Of a stretch of 42,055 nt of DNA, positions 27,376 through 36,472 are shown one piece after another. The stretch's first letter is position 1, and every line of letters begins with the position of its first letter. The notes beneath the pieces were generated by a model. It ran no database searches. It had not been told where the DNA came from and saw nothing but the letters and a program-made list of their open reading frames with translations. Source of the stretch: Candidatus Rifleibacteriota bacterium (lineage in GTDB: Bacteria; Muiribacteriota; Ozemobacteria; Ozemobacterales; Ozemobacteraceae); contig JADFXM010000003.1 of assembly GCA_015233565.1 (NCBI GenBank), positions 219,063 to 261,117 on the forward strand. The letters run 5' to 3'. Made by a program: the position numbers and the translations under genes.

Positions 27376-29355
27376 ATGAAAAAAAATAACGAAGGTCTGA
27401 ACGAGGTTGATGGTGCTGTCTCTTCAAAAAAAATGGAGCAGATATTAAAGCACCGCAATCACATCATTGAAGTTTTACAGGCCGAATTAGAAAAAACCAA
27501 AAATAATCGGGATTCTGAAGCAAATCAAAAAGTCATATTTTTGACTGAAGAAAATCAATTCCTAAAATCAAAAATTCAGGAACTTGAAGAGAAAAAATCA
27601 GTTTTTTCTACAATTCCTCAAACGGAAATTGATCTTCTAAAAAATGAAATATTGTCCTTAAAAGAAGAAATTATCCGAGTTGAAGATAGAACTAAATCCG
27701 AAAAAGAGAAATTGACTTCTGAAATTCGAAATTTTACTAACCGGATTAATGAATTAGGCGATGAAAAGAGTAAAATTGAGCAAGAGCTGGAGTTAGAACA
27801 AAAAAGAAAATTTGAGTTTCAAAAATTTTCTTCAGCGAAAGACCTTGAAATAAATTCGCTCCAGGATCGAATTCAAAAATTATCTGATGAATTGAAAGAG
27901 TTGAAAGAAATTTCACTTCAACAAGAAAGTAAAAATTCTGATTTACGTTCTTATCAGGTTGAATTTAAAGAGTTAGTTGATCGTCTCCAGGAAATTGAAA
28001 TCGAAGAAAAAAAGTGGTCTGAAGAAATTAAGCGACTTCGCAATGAAAATGACGGAATTTTGTCCAGTTTAGAAACAAGAACATTGGAACTGGAGAATTC
28101 TTCTTCCAAGATTCGCGAGCTAATTGAGAAAAATGATCAACTTGAAAATGAAAGCAGTTCTCTTTCATCTCGGGTAAAGAACTTAGAATGGGAAAAGAAT
28201 TCGTTAACGGCAAAAAATGAATTGATTCACGGTAAAAATATTTCCCTGGAAAAGGAAATCCAGCAGTTTAAGGTGGAATTTGCAAAAAGAAGTAGGAGTA
28301 TTGAATTTTTAGAAAATGAAAATCAACAGCTGAAATTGGAATTGGAGGATACAAAACTCCAAAAAAATAGATTAAGCGAGGAATTGTCTGAAAAGTTGAA
28401 GCAGGTTAGTGGGATAATCAATGAAAGAAACCGATTTCTTCAAGAGAGGGATTTTCTTGTTAAAAAAAATAATGATTTTGAGAATGAGGTAAAAAGCCTC
28501 CGAGATAGAAATTTCAGTCTCCATCGAATAATTTTTGAAGGCCCGAGAGAGTTGAAATATTCGAACGATTCGATGCTAAAAGGAGCCATTTCCCCAAAAT
28601 TTGATTATGCAAAGGAAGAATCTGAGGACATGATGGGTCTTCATCTCCCGTTTCTTTTTCCTGAAAGACTTCCAACACTTTTAAAGAGGCAAAAAAAAGT
28701 TTTTTTGGATATGCGGTCGGTTTACTTAAAGGCCAATAAGCTGAAACCTTTTATTGGACCAAGACCACAAAACTTTTTAAAAAATTTCCTTTCTCGGCAA
28801 ATGAATGATGCTCCTTTATTGGGGAATAAATTGAGAAAACTTTTTATCAAAAAACCTGAGTTTGCCTGTATCCAAGGAAAAAGTGTTTGGGAATCACAAT
28901 TACCGAAAAATTTTCCTGATCGTTTTGGAGTGGTATTTTTTCCTTCCAAGATGATTATCAGTTTATTTGAAAATTCCCTTCCGAGCCCTTCAAAAATTAG
29001 GCTTACAAGGGAAAAGATTGTGTTGCGCTTTAAGTTTCTTGATTTTTTTCTGAAGCATCTAATTTCTAATTTGAGAGGAAGAGTATTAAGATTATTTGAA
29101 AAGGTCGATTATAAGGAAAAGAGATTGGAAAAAATAGAGAAATCTTTAATTATTAAAAGGAAATCAACGAAGGAAGAATTCTCTTCCAATAAGAAATTTA
29201 TCGAAGGAACTATTGAAACTTCAAAAAATTTAACTTTTGAACGAAAAACATTTCTTCTCTATCTTCCCAAAGGTAGGTTAGGTATGTTAATGAAAAGTAT
29301 GGAAAATTCTATTTCCTCACTTAATTCGCGTCTTGATACCGCAAAAAACGTGTGA
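27376..29355 (+). CDS. long coiled-coil protein with Phe/Lys-rich C-terminal region
   Basis: This encodes about 659 residues. Residues from about 20 to 395 are a nearly continuous coiled coil dense in Glu, Lys, Leu, Asn and Gln with heptad-like spacing. From about residue 400 the style changes to Phe, Lys, Arg and Pro-rich sequence (FLKNFLSRQM, KIVLRFKFLDFFLKHL) like the proteins of 14765-26488. The C-terminus ends in a short amphipathic helix. The ATG at 27376 follows the PP2C stop; the frame is open further upstream but there overlaps PP2C. The ribosome site is weak. The coiled coil suggests a scaffold or filament-like protein. It is not a recognisable SMC, as there is no ATPase head. Confidence 0.82.
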   Translation: MKKNNEGLNEVDGAVSSKKMEQILKHRNHIIEVLQAELEKTKNNRDSEANQKVIFLTEENQFLKSKIQELEEKKSVFSTIPQTEIDLLKNEILSLKEEIIRVEDRTKSEKEKLTSEIRNFTNRINELGDEKSKIEQELELEQKRKFEFQKFSSAKDLEINSLQDRIQKLSDELKELKEISLQQESKNSDLRSYQVEFKELVDRLQEIEIEEKKWSEEIKRLRNENDGILSSLETRTLELENSSSKIRELIEKNDQLENESSSLSSRVKNLEWEKNSLTAKNELIHGKNISLEKEIQQFKVEFAKRSRSIEFLENENQQLKLELEDTKLQKNRLSEELSEKLKQVSGIINERNRFLQERDFLVKKNNDFENEVKSLRDRNFSLHRIIFEGPRELKYSNDSMLKGAISPKFDYAKEESEDMMGLHLPFLFPERLPTLLKRQKKVFLDMRSVYLKANKLKPFIGPRPQNFLKNFLSRQMNDAPLLGNKLRKLFIKKPEFACIQGKSVWESQLPKNFPDRFGVVFFPSKMIISLFENSLPSPSKIRLTREKIVLRFKFLDFFLKHLISNLRGRVLRLFEKVDYKEKRLEKIEKSLIIKRKSTKEEFSSNKKFIEGTIETSKNLTFERKTFLLYLPKGRLGMLMKSMENSISSLNSRLDTAKNV

Positions 29356-29386
29356 AAAGTAATAACTAATTATCCCAGGAGGCCTC

Positions 29387-31525
29387 ATGAAACGCACATT
29401 TCTTCAAGATGAAGCAAATACCCATTTTAATCTTGGAATAGCTTATTATTCCAAGGGCCAGTATGAAATGGCCATATCTGAATGGATTCAATCATTAATT
29501 AAAAATCCGCAGAACGGTGACGCCAGATTCAAGCTGGGGGTCGCTTATTATCAGTTGAATCGGATAGACGAAGCATTGAAAGAGTGGGAGATTGCAATCT
29601 CGCTGGATCCCAAGAATTTTGAGGTGCTTCATAATCTTGGAATAGCTTATTATAACAAGGGAGATGATGCCAAGGCAATCGAAAACTGGGAACAATGCCT
29701 TGAATTACGGTCTCAAGACGCGGAAATTCACTTCAAACTTGGAATTGCTTATTATAACCTAGGAAAAGAGGATCAAGCTATTACCCTCTGGGAAAAATCC
29801 TCAACCTTGAACCCAGATGATGCTGATGTTTTTTTCAGATTGGGAGTTGCTTACTATAATAAAGGTCTTGATGATAAGGCTGTAATTGCATTTAGTAAAT
29901 CGATCGAACTAAACCCCAAAAATGCTGAAGCAAGAAACAATTTGGCCATTGTTTATTATCGTCTTGAAATGTTCAGCCAGGCGATTGAAGAGTGGAAAAA
30001 AGCTTTGGTCTTGAATCCGAAGCAGCCGGATATTTTCAACAATCTGGGGAATGCTTATAGCAAATTAAATCAACATCGGGAAGCCATTGAAACTTGGCAA
30101 AAAATACTTGAAATAACCCCCCAGAACGCAGAGGTTTTTTTTAAATTGGGTTCTTCGTATGGCAAATTAGACGAACTTGATAAGGCAATAGAATGTTGGC
30201 AGCAGTGTATTTCGATTAATCCAAGCGATATCGAAGCCCACTACAACCTTGGAGTTGCCTTCTACAATATGGGAAATTTCAAGAAAGCAATTACCTATTG
30301 GAACACTGTTCGTGAAAAAAGAAGCGAAGATGCAGATATTTGTGAAAAAATTGGAAATGCATACTGCGGCCTTGAAGATTTTTCGGAGGCAGCCAAACAT
30401 TGGAATCGTGCAAGTTCCTTTTTGCCGGACGACGCACAGTTGCATCACAAACTAGGGATTGCTTATTCCCGCTTGAATAAGACCCAGGAGGCAATTTTCC
30501 AATGGCAAAAAGCTGTCGAAATTGACCCGGGACATTTTGAAGCTCACCATAATCTCGGTATTGCATATTACAACCTCCAAAGGTTTGATGATTCTCTAAA
30601 AGAATGGGAAAAAGCGCATGAATTGAATGCCACTGACCCGGACATCCATTTTAAGCTGGGGCATGCTTATAGGCAAAAACGAAGGCTCGATGATGCTGTA
30701 AATTCTTGGAAACGAGCCATTGAGCTTGATCCAAATAACTCCAACACGCATTTTGTTTTGGGTAATGCTTTCGATGAGAAGGGTTTGCTTGATGATGCGA
30801 TTCTCTGTTGGCAAAAAGTTGTTGAGATCTCTCCAAATGATGTTGATGCACATAACAACCTTGGAATTGCCTATTTCCAGAAAAATCAGTATGAAAAAGC
30901 TATTAACGAGTGGGAAGAAGCCGTCAGAATAACTCCTGAAAATGGAGAACTTTTCAACAAACTTGCAATTGCCTACATCAAAATGGATCTCTTCGAAAAA
31001 GCTGTCGAATCCTGGGAAAAAGCGCTTAAATACAAATCTGAAGATCCGGATATTCTTTCTAATCTGGCTACTGCATACCACAATCGGGAAATGTATGACA
31101 AGGCCATTGAAATTTGGAAGAGAGTTATCAAGTATAATCCTCAAGATGCTGAAGCCAGGAATAAACTTGGAATTGCATACTATAATAAGGGAATGTATGA
31201 TCAGGCCATTGATCTTTGGAAGAAGGCCATTGAACTCAATCCCAAGGATGCTGCAGCCTATTATAACATAGGAACTGAAGAGTTTGAAAAAGGGCGAATC
31301 AATGAAGCAATCACTGCCTTCAGAAGAGTCCTTGAAATTGATCCAAAATTCAACCAGGTTTACTATAACTTGGCAATAATTTATGCTCGAAAGAGACAGT
31401 TTAACGATTCAATCGATTCTTCAAAACGTTTCCTACAGGCTACTCCAACTGGAGTTGAAGCGGAAAATCTTAAAACACTGATCGAACAATGCGAAAGGGA
31501 GTTAGAGCAAGCCGCAGAAGCTTGA
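29387..31525 (+). CDS. TPR-repeat protein, about 20 tandem tetratricopeptide repeats
   Basis: This encodes a 712-residue protein consisting almost entirely of tandem 34-residue TPRs, a scaffold for protein-protein contacts that folds as a right-handed superhelix. Repeats start near residue 10 and run to about 689 with no break. The consensus seen is A-E-A-H-x-N-L-G-I-A-Y-Y-N-K-G-x-x-D-K-A-I-x-x-W, followed by four or five residues and L-N-P. A Trp at the same position recurs in most repeats, which is unusual for TPRs. No signal peptide or enzyme domain is attached. AGGAGG precedes the ATG, and the gene ends at a strong bidirectional terminator. It is probably cotranscribed with the PP2C and coiled-coil genes. 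Confidence 0.95.
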   Translation: MKRTFLQDEANTHFNLGIAYYSKGQYEMAISEWIQSLIKNPQNGDARFKLGVAYYQLNRIDEALKEWEIAISLDPKNFEVLHNLGIAYYNKGDDAKAIENWEQCLELRSQDAEIHFKLGIAYYNLGKEDQAITLWEKSSTLNPDDADVFFRLGVAYYNKGLDDKAVIAFSKSIELNPKNAEARNNLAIVYYRLEMFSQAIEEWKKALVLNPKQPDIFNNLGNAYSKLNQHREAIETWQKILEITPQNAEVFFKLGSSYGKLDELDKAIECWQQCISINPSDIEAHYNLGVAFYNMGNFKKAITYWNTVREKRSEDADICEKIGNAYCGLEDFSEAAKHWNRASSFLPDDAQLHHKLGIAYSRLNKTQEAIFQWQKAVEIDPGHFEAHHNLGIAYYNLQRFDDSLKEWEKAHELNATDPDIHFKLGHAYRQKRRLDDAVNSWKRAIELDPNNSNTHFVLGNAFDEKGLLDDAILCWQKVVEISPNDVDAHNNLGIAYFQKNQYEKAINEWEEAVRITPENGELFNKLAIAYIKMDLFEKAVESWEKALKYKSEDPDILSNLATAYHNREMYDKAIEIWKRVIKYNPQDAEARNKLGIAYYNKGMYDQAIDLWKKAIELNPKDAAAYYNIGTEEFEKGRINEAITAFRRVLEIDPKFNQVYYNLAIIYARKRQFNDSIDSSKRFLQATPTGVEAENLKTLIEQCERELEQAAEA
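29414..31453 (+). repeat. Tandem array of about twenty 102-bp units encoding TPRs
   Basis: The unit is 34 codons. Twenty units can be lined up by the L-G-I-A-Y-Y-like box. The copies differ clearly at the DNA level, so the array is old rather than a recent expansion. Confidence 0.85.
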
Positions 31526-31579
31526 TTTTGAGAGAAATGTTTTAATTGCTTCAATTTAATTAGTACCATTGTGAGTAAT

Positions 31580-31629
31580 AAAAGCCCGAGCAATCTTCAA
31601 AGGAAAAGCGAGATTGTTCGGGCTTTTTT
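31580..31629 (+). terminator. Strong bidirectional terminator between convergent operons
   Basis: A 17-bp stem pairs 31580-31596 (AAAAGCCCGAGCAATCT) with 31611-31627, with one G-T wobble. A T run follows on the plus strand, and the arms also give a T-rich end on the minus strand. It can stop the TPR transcript and the opposing operon. Confidence 0.93.
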
Positions 31630-31731
31630 CAGCACAAGTGCTTACCCATTTTGCCAACGCAAGAAAGACATTTGATTTCAGAACATAGTTTATTCAGAAA
31701 AATGTGTCGTGAGTTAAAAATTGAGCCTTTT

Positions 31732-32703
31732 TTATGCTTCTTCCAGGAGGGTGATCAGTGTTTCTCTTTCATCGGAATCAAAGGGAAAACAGAATAATTT
31801 ATAGTCTAATTCAACTTTTTGCCCTTTTATTTCTCTAAAAGTGGTAAGATATTTTTCAATATCTTTTTTGACTCGCTTTGAAAAAGCTTCTGCTCCTTCT
31901 TTATTGGCTTCTCCTAGCATTATAACTATTTTGTTTTCCTTGAATCTGGCTGCGATGTCTGAAGGACGTTGATGGAGTGTTATTATCCTTCCTAATTCAC
32001 TTGCCAATAGTTCAACAATGGAATCTGAAGGGACGTAATCATTTGAATTAGTTGATGTCGAGTTTTCAAAGTTTTCCTGATTTGGTGAATTTATTTTACC
32101 GTGGGAATTGGAAAGATTAGGGTTCGAAGCTCTCATTTGAAGGATTTTTATCGCGACAAAAGCAATTGGAACATCGTTCTTTTTTGATTTCAGTAATTCA
32201 ATGGAAACGCATTCCAAAAAATAGTCTTTTGAATAAAGATTTCCAGATTTATCAAGAAGGTGCTTCTCTACAGAGGTAAGTTTGACATTGGTTGCGCGAA
32301 TTCGTTGATTCAGTTCTTTCATGATTCCGAGCGCAACATCTGGGTATTCGGCAATCAATTCGCAAAAATCGGCTTTTCTGAGAAGCATAAGTTTTGAAGT
32401 TTCCTGGGCCATTGCCGATGCCGCTCTGGGTTTATCATCATAAAGCCCCATTTCACCAAAAAAGTCTCCCGCTTCAAATACTGCAAGGCTTTTGATTTTA
32501 GGTAGGATCCCTGTAAAAATTTTTATCCTTCCTTCTAAAACAAAATACATGCAGTCCCCGGGTTGGCCTTCCGTAAAAAGAATTTCTCCTGTTGACAATT
32601 CTTCTTCGGAAGTCACCTCTGCGATGACTCTTAATTCCTGACTGTTAAGGCTTTTGAAAATTGAAACCCTTTTTAGAAATAAAATTTTCTCAATTGCGAT
32701 CAT
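31732..32703 (-). CDS. cyclic-nucleotide-binding domain protein with degenerate GGDEF-like domain
   Basis: This is a 323-residue soluble protein. Residues 8-125 form a cyclic-nucleotide-binding domain of the CRP/PKA-regulatory type. The phosphate cassette reads FFGEMGL at 81-87 and PRAAS at 92-96, keeping the key Glu84 and Arg93. Residues about 150-320 resemble a GGDEF domain: SGNLYSKDYF for the usual TGLYNRRYF, then SDIAARFKENKIVIML for SDIVARYGGDEFVILL. The GGDEF residues are replaced by KENKI at 255-259, and the metal-binding Asp is also missing, so it should not make cyclic di-GMP. A Ser/Asn-rich loop at 190-225 is inserted. There is no DNA-binding helix-turn-helix. Its start overlaps the stop of the transporter gene by 4 bases, so the two probably work together. 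Confidence 0.88.
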   Translation of the reverse strand: MIAIEKILFLKRVSIFKSLNSQELRVIAEVTSEEELSTGEILFTEGQPGDCMYFVLEGRIKIFTGILPKIKSLAVFEAGDFFGEMGLYDDKPRAASAMAQETSKLMLLRKADFCELIAEYPDVALGIMKELNQRIRATNVKLTSVEKHLLDKSGNLYSKDYFLECVSIELLKSKKNDVPIAFVAIKILQMRASNPNLSNSHGKINSPNQENFENSTSTNSNDYVPSDSIVELLASELGRIITLHQRPSDIAARFKENKIVIMLGEANKEGAEAFSKRVKKDIEKYLTTFREIKGQKVELDYKLFCFPFDSDERETLITLLEEA

Positions 32704-35492
32704 AGTTTTATCGTTTCACCAAGTTTTGAAAGTGCCCAAATTCTAATTCTTTGGATTTCTTTATCACAATCCTTCGATAAATCCAATGTTTTAAGCGTTT
32801 CTCCGAGGTCTGAAAAGCAGATTTTTCCTATGGTGTATATCGCAGCTTCTTTCAGAAGTTGATCCTTGGAAAGCAAATGTCGCTCAAGAATAATTTTAAG
32901 GCTTTTTTCCTCAAATTTAAATAGTTGTTTCCCAAATAAAACTATTTGCTCAAGAGAGAGTCCCTCAAGAAAAGGTAAGATATTGTAAATTAGCGTTCTT
33001 TCTCCCATGGATTGAAGAACTTCGATGGCGTTTCCCATTATTTCCTCATTACTTGAATACAAGCTTTTGAAAACCGTCCTGGCTGCCTGATTTTCTCTGT
33101 CAGGAGTGACAAGTGCGAGAATCACTCTAATGATTGCTTTTGTTTTTTCATCAAGCACCATTGCAAGATATTCCGATTCTTCTTGCGAAAGTATGGCTCG
33201 GACAGATTTCTCTTCAGTTTTGAGCTCATATATTTCACGGATTTTTTCTTTTCCATATGAAGCCAATTTTTCCCGGACTTGCGGGTTTTGGGAAAGGGCC
33301 AAAATTCTGATCGCTCCTTCTTGTTTAATCAGGGGAGTGGATGGGATATCAATCAGTTTCAGAAGTTCTGGAATAGTTTCAGGTCCATAGATTGAAAGTG
33401 CTTCGAGTGCAAATTTTCTGTTTCGTGGGCTCAAATCTCCGAGGCATTCAATCAAAAGGAGCATTGATTTATTTGTTTTAACTCTTCCGATAATCTGGAT
33501 TGCCATTGAACGAATTTCCCTAATTGGGTCTTTTGTCAGGTTTTGTAGAATCTCCAGATGTTCTTGAATTTCGCCTGTTTTTACGAGATAATTCATCGAT
33601 CTGATAGCTGCGAGTCGAAGACTAGAGTCTTCGCTTTTTAAAAAGGGTCTTAGATTGACCCAGAATCGCTCTTCACGGATTTCTCCAAGTGCTTTTATTC
33701 CCAAGGCTATCTCCTGCGGGTTGGAACTGAAAAGAAGCTTTTGAAGAATAGTTAGAGCTTTGGTCATCGCAACAAGATCGCCTGCTCTGACAAGCCCGGC
33801 TGAGGCAATTGCACGAAAGTTAATATCCTCATGATCCAAAAAAAGCGACAAATTATAACGAATTTCATCGTCGTAAGGAAATTGAGCAAGGCTTTCAAGA
33901 GCGGAAAGTTTGACCATCCTGTCAGGATTTTGAAGTGATTTAAGTATAAAGTCTTTGGTGTCTGATCCTGGAAAGCGAGCCAATTTTTTCAAAATAATAG
34001 TTTGAACTTCGTTTCTCCCGGTTGCGGCTTGCCTTAAGAGAGCAAGGCGTGCTGAAGGTTGTCCATAGGTGAACAGGAGTTCTGAAGCTAATTCTACAAC
34101 TTCATTTTGTGAGTCTTTTAATGCTTCGATAACCAAAAGCTGTGTTTGTGTGTCCAGAATTTCCAGGTTTTTTTCGTCATTTGAAATTTGGCTTATTCGG
34201 GATCTTTTGAGCAAATCAAGCAGGCTTTTGCTATAAAGATGTTTTAGTTTCCATGAGCAAAACAACCATGGGATGACAAGAATTATGGCTAAAAAAGCAA
34301 CTTTTTCGCCGTTCGAAGCGATCAGCAATAATGTAACTCCTGAAAAAATTGCGGCGATGGGTCCAATTATCGATTCGTTCAGAGCGATTGCCTGAGACCG
34401 ACTTTTGCTAGGAACAGCGTTGTAAAAAAGGTTTGAAACAGGTTGGAAAATGGCCCTCCTTATTGCTTCCTGATTAAACCTGATAAAAACTCCTGTTGGG
34501 AGTCGATACCAAATGTAAACTGACCCGAAAGCCAAAAGGGTTGAAATTGGATAAAAAAGATTTGCATTACTTACACCCAGAAATTGAATAATTCTGCCTG
34601 TAAATAAAGCCTGAAACAAAAGCGCCAGAATGTTAGAAACAATAATATAGATTCCATAAAATCCAGCAAGTTGACTTTCACTGGCAAACGATCTGGCAAA
34701 AATGTCATTGTAAAGAAATTCCATAAAAAATTTGGCTACTGTTACCAAAAAGGCAGAAATGGCTAGAAACAAAAGCAATGGACGGTCTGTGGCTGCACGG
34801 ATTTCATTTAATATTTTATCGAACCAGTTTTTTCCTTGAAACTTAGGACTGGAGGATTCTTCTTGTGACCAGGAATTATCAGATAGATGGCTTTTGAAGA
34901 TAAACATCAGCATGGCTGATAAAACTAAAAAGACTACCCAAAGTATGAGCAAAAATTCTGTTCCGAAATTGTCAGCAAATTGATTAAGAATAAGCCCACC
35001 AATCAATGCTCCTGTGACCGTACCCGATAAAATTAACGGAAAAAGTCGCTTGGCATCTAGGGTTTTAAAATGGCCGGAAAGAATTATCGAGAAATGTGCG
35101 TTTAATATATTGGATAATGAGTTTTGTAAAAAGTACAGAAAAATTGCCCCAAATTGAAGAGAAAAAATTGAAAAATTAGTTTTCAAAAAGAAGGTGCTGG
35201 AAAAAATCAGCATAGCTGAAAGCAAATTCAGGAAAATTGAAAATTGTACCGGTCGAATTTTGTTCTGAAGCCAAGTAAATAGTAAGGAAAAGGGGATAGA
35301 CAATAAAGAGCAAAAAATGAACATCCACGGCAGATATTCAACTCCGACCCGTTTGAGAAAAATTGCTTCAGAAAGAGATTCACCAATTGTGATCCCGGTC
35401 CAGAGTATAAGATTAAATACCCAAAAAAATAGTAGATCGGTCCATTCACCGGTTCTAATATTTAGCCAGAATTCGAAACGTTCTTTGATCAT
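32700..35492 (-). CDS. MFS/ATP-ADP-translocase-like membrane transporter fused to HEAT-like repeats
   Basis: This encodes 930 residues. The N-terminal 415 or so contain about 11-12 membrane helices, with an opening LLFFWVFNLILWTGITIGES and a cytoplasmic loop with many charges near residues 205-225. The layout resembles MFS or nucleotide-translocase-like proteins found fused to repeat or cyclic-nucleotide domains. From about residue 430 to the end come helical repeats of about 30-38 residues with the HEAT pattern, such as MVKLSALESLAQFPYDDEIR and SSLRLAAIRSMNYLVKTG. The substrate is unknown. The ATG overlaps the stop of the GspF-like gene, and its stop overlaps the cyclic-nucleotide-binding gene. 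Together the last two rebuild the transporter-HEAT-CNB arrangement that other bacteria carry as one protein. Confidence 0.82.
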   Translation of the reverse strand: MIKERFEFWLNIRTGEWTDLLFFWVFNLILWTGITIGESLSEAIFLKRVGVEYLPWMFIFCSLLSIPFSLLFTWLQNKIRPVQFSIFLNLLSAMLIFSSTFFLKTNFSIFSLQFGAIFLYFLQNSLSNILNAHFSIILSGHFKTLDAKRLFPLILSGTVTGALIGGLILNQFADNFGTEFLLILWVVFLVLSAMLMFIFKSHLSDNSWSQEESSSPKFQGKNWFDKILNEIRAATDRPLLLFLAISAFLVTVAKFFMEFLYNDIFARSFASESQLAGFYGIYIIVSNILALLFQALFTGRIIQFLGVSNANLFYPISTLLAFGSVYIWYRLPTGVFIRFNQEAIRRAIFQPVSNLFYNAVPSKSRSQAIALNESIIGPIAAIFSGVTLLLIASNGEKVAFLAIILVIPWLFCSWKLKHLYSKSLLDLLKRSRISQISNDEKNLEILDTQTQLLVIEALKDSQNEVVELASELLFTYGQPSARLALLRQAATGRNEVQTIILKKLARFPGSDTKDFILKSLQNPDRMVKLSALESLAQFPYDDEIRYNLSLFLDHEDINFRAIASAGLVRAGDLVAMTKALTILQKLLFSSNPQEIALGIKALGEIREERFWVNLRPFLKSEDSSLRLAAIRSMNYLVKTGEIQEHLEILQNLTKDPIREIRSMAIQIIGRVKTNKSMLLLIECLGDLSPRNRKFALEALSIYGPETIPELLKLIDIPSTPLIKQEGAIRILALSQNPQVREKLASYGKEKIREIYELKTEEKSVRAILSQEESEYLAMVLDEKTKAIIRVILALVTPDRENQAARTVFKSLYSSNEEIMGNAIEVLQSMGERTLIYNILPFLEGLSLEQIVLFGKQLFKFEEKSLKIILERHLLSKDQLLKEAAIYTIGKICFSDLGETLKTLDLSKDCDKEIQRIRIWALSKLGETIKL

Positions 35493-36457
35493 TTATCAAA
35501 AATGCCGAGTGTCCGTGTGCTAAGCATGTTCTGAAAGGTGGGAATTATTATTGAGGCTACATAGCCTGCTACTGCAAGAAAAGCAATTGCCGGCAGCAAG
35601 TTCATTACCATTCTTAGTCTCTGCTCAGCTTCCTCCTCGTAATATGAAGCTGTTTTTTCTAGCATTTCGTCCAGTCTTCCGCTTTGTTCGCCAACTAGAA
35701 TCATTTCTTTTAAAGTGTTTGGAATGCCCTGGCAGGATTCTAGGCCAGTTGCAATTCCTGATCCTTCTTCGATATGTCTTGGAAGATCTTTTAGTTGATT
35801 TTTTAACCACGCATTTCCCGAAACATTTATTGCGGTGGTTATTCCCTGAATGATTGGCACGCCGGCTGTTTGGCTTATAGCAAGCGCACGAGTGAATCTT
35901 GCCAATGCAAAATTATGAAAAACTACCCCGATAACCGGAATTTTTATTAACAGCCCGCCAGCTTGTTCGCCTGAGAATAAAGATGCAAAAAGATAAATGA
36001 ATCCAGAACAACACACGAAAAGAAGTAGATTTGATACCACTTGCCAAATAATCTGAGTGATTTCAAATCCGGTGCTGACTGAGCGAACTATGGGGCCAAT
36101 GACCATCGCTACCATCAAAACGAAAAGAGGATATAAAAGGGAATTTATGACTTCTCTCTTTATTCCCAATTCACGCTCACTGTGTTTTGCAAGGGAGCTA
36201 AAAACTTTGTCCAATGATCCACTTTCTTCGCCAAAACTAATGAAGGAAATATGCATTTCATTAAAAGGGTCACCAACCTTCCTCATTGCTTCAGAGAAAG
36301 TGGAACCATTGTCAATGTGTCGTTCCATTTCCTTGACTTTTCTTTTTAAGTAATTATCTTTTAAGTTTTGTCCAACAAGGCTGAGAGCTTTCTTTAGGTC
36401 AATTCCTGCTCCAATAGTTGTTTCCATTTGAATAAAAAAACTTCTAATTTCAGACAT
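35489..36457 (-). CDS. GspF/PilC-family inner-membrane protein, short form
   Basis: This is a 322-residue protein with two copies of the T2SF domain, the polytopic platform protein of type II secretion and type IV pili. The first copy contains GEESGSLDKVFSSLA and the second GEQSGRLDEMLEKTA. Membrane segments follow each copy, near residues 105-125, 140-165 and 288-310. Full family members have about 400 residues with an extra N-terminal region. This one begins almost directly at the first domain and lacks that part. No ATPase, pilin or secretin gene is in the window. It lies 15 bases after the TamB-type gene and overlaps the transporter by 4 bases. Confidence 0.9.
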   Translation of the reverse strand: MSEIRSFFIQMETTIGAGIDLKKALSLVGQNLKDNYLKRKVKEMERHIDNGSTFSEAMRKVGDPFNEMHISFISFGEESGSLDKVFSSLAKHSERELGIKREVINSLLYPLFVLMVAMVIGPIVRSVSTGFEITQIIWQVVSNLLLFVCCSGFIYLFASLFSGEQAGGLLIKIPVIGVVFHNFALARFTRALAISQTAGVPIIQGITTAINVSGNAWLKNQLKDLPRHIEEGSGIATGLESCQGIPNTLKEMILVGEQSGRLDEMLEKTASYYEEEAEQRLRMVMNLLPAIAFLAVAGYVASIIIPTFQNMLSTRTLGIFDK

Positions 36458-36472
36458 CGTTTGGCCTCTATT

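Noticed and set aside
36057..36353. Plus-strand frame of 98 codons antisense to the GspF-like gene
   Set aside because: It shadows conserved T2SF coding sequence and has no independent support.
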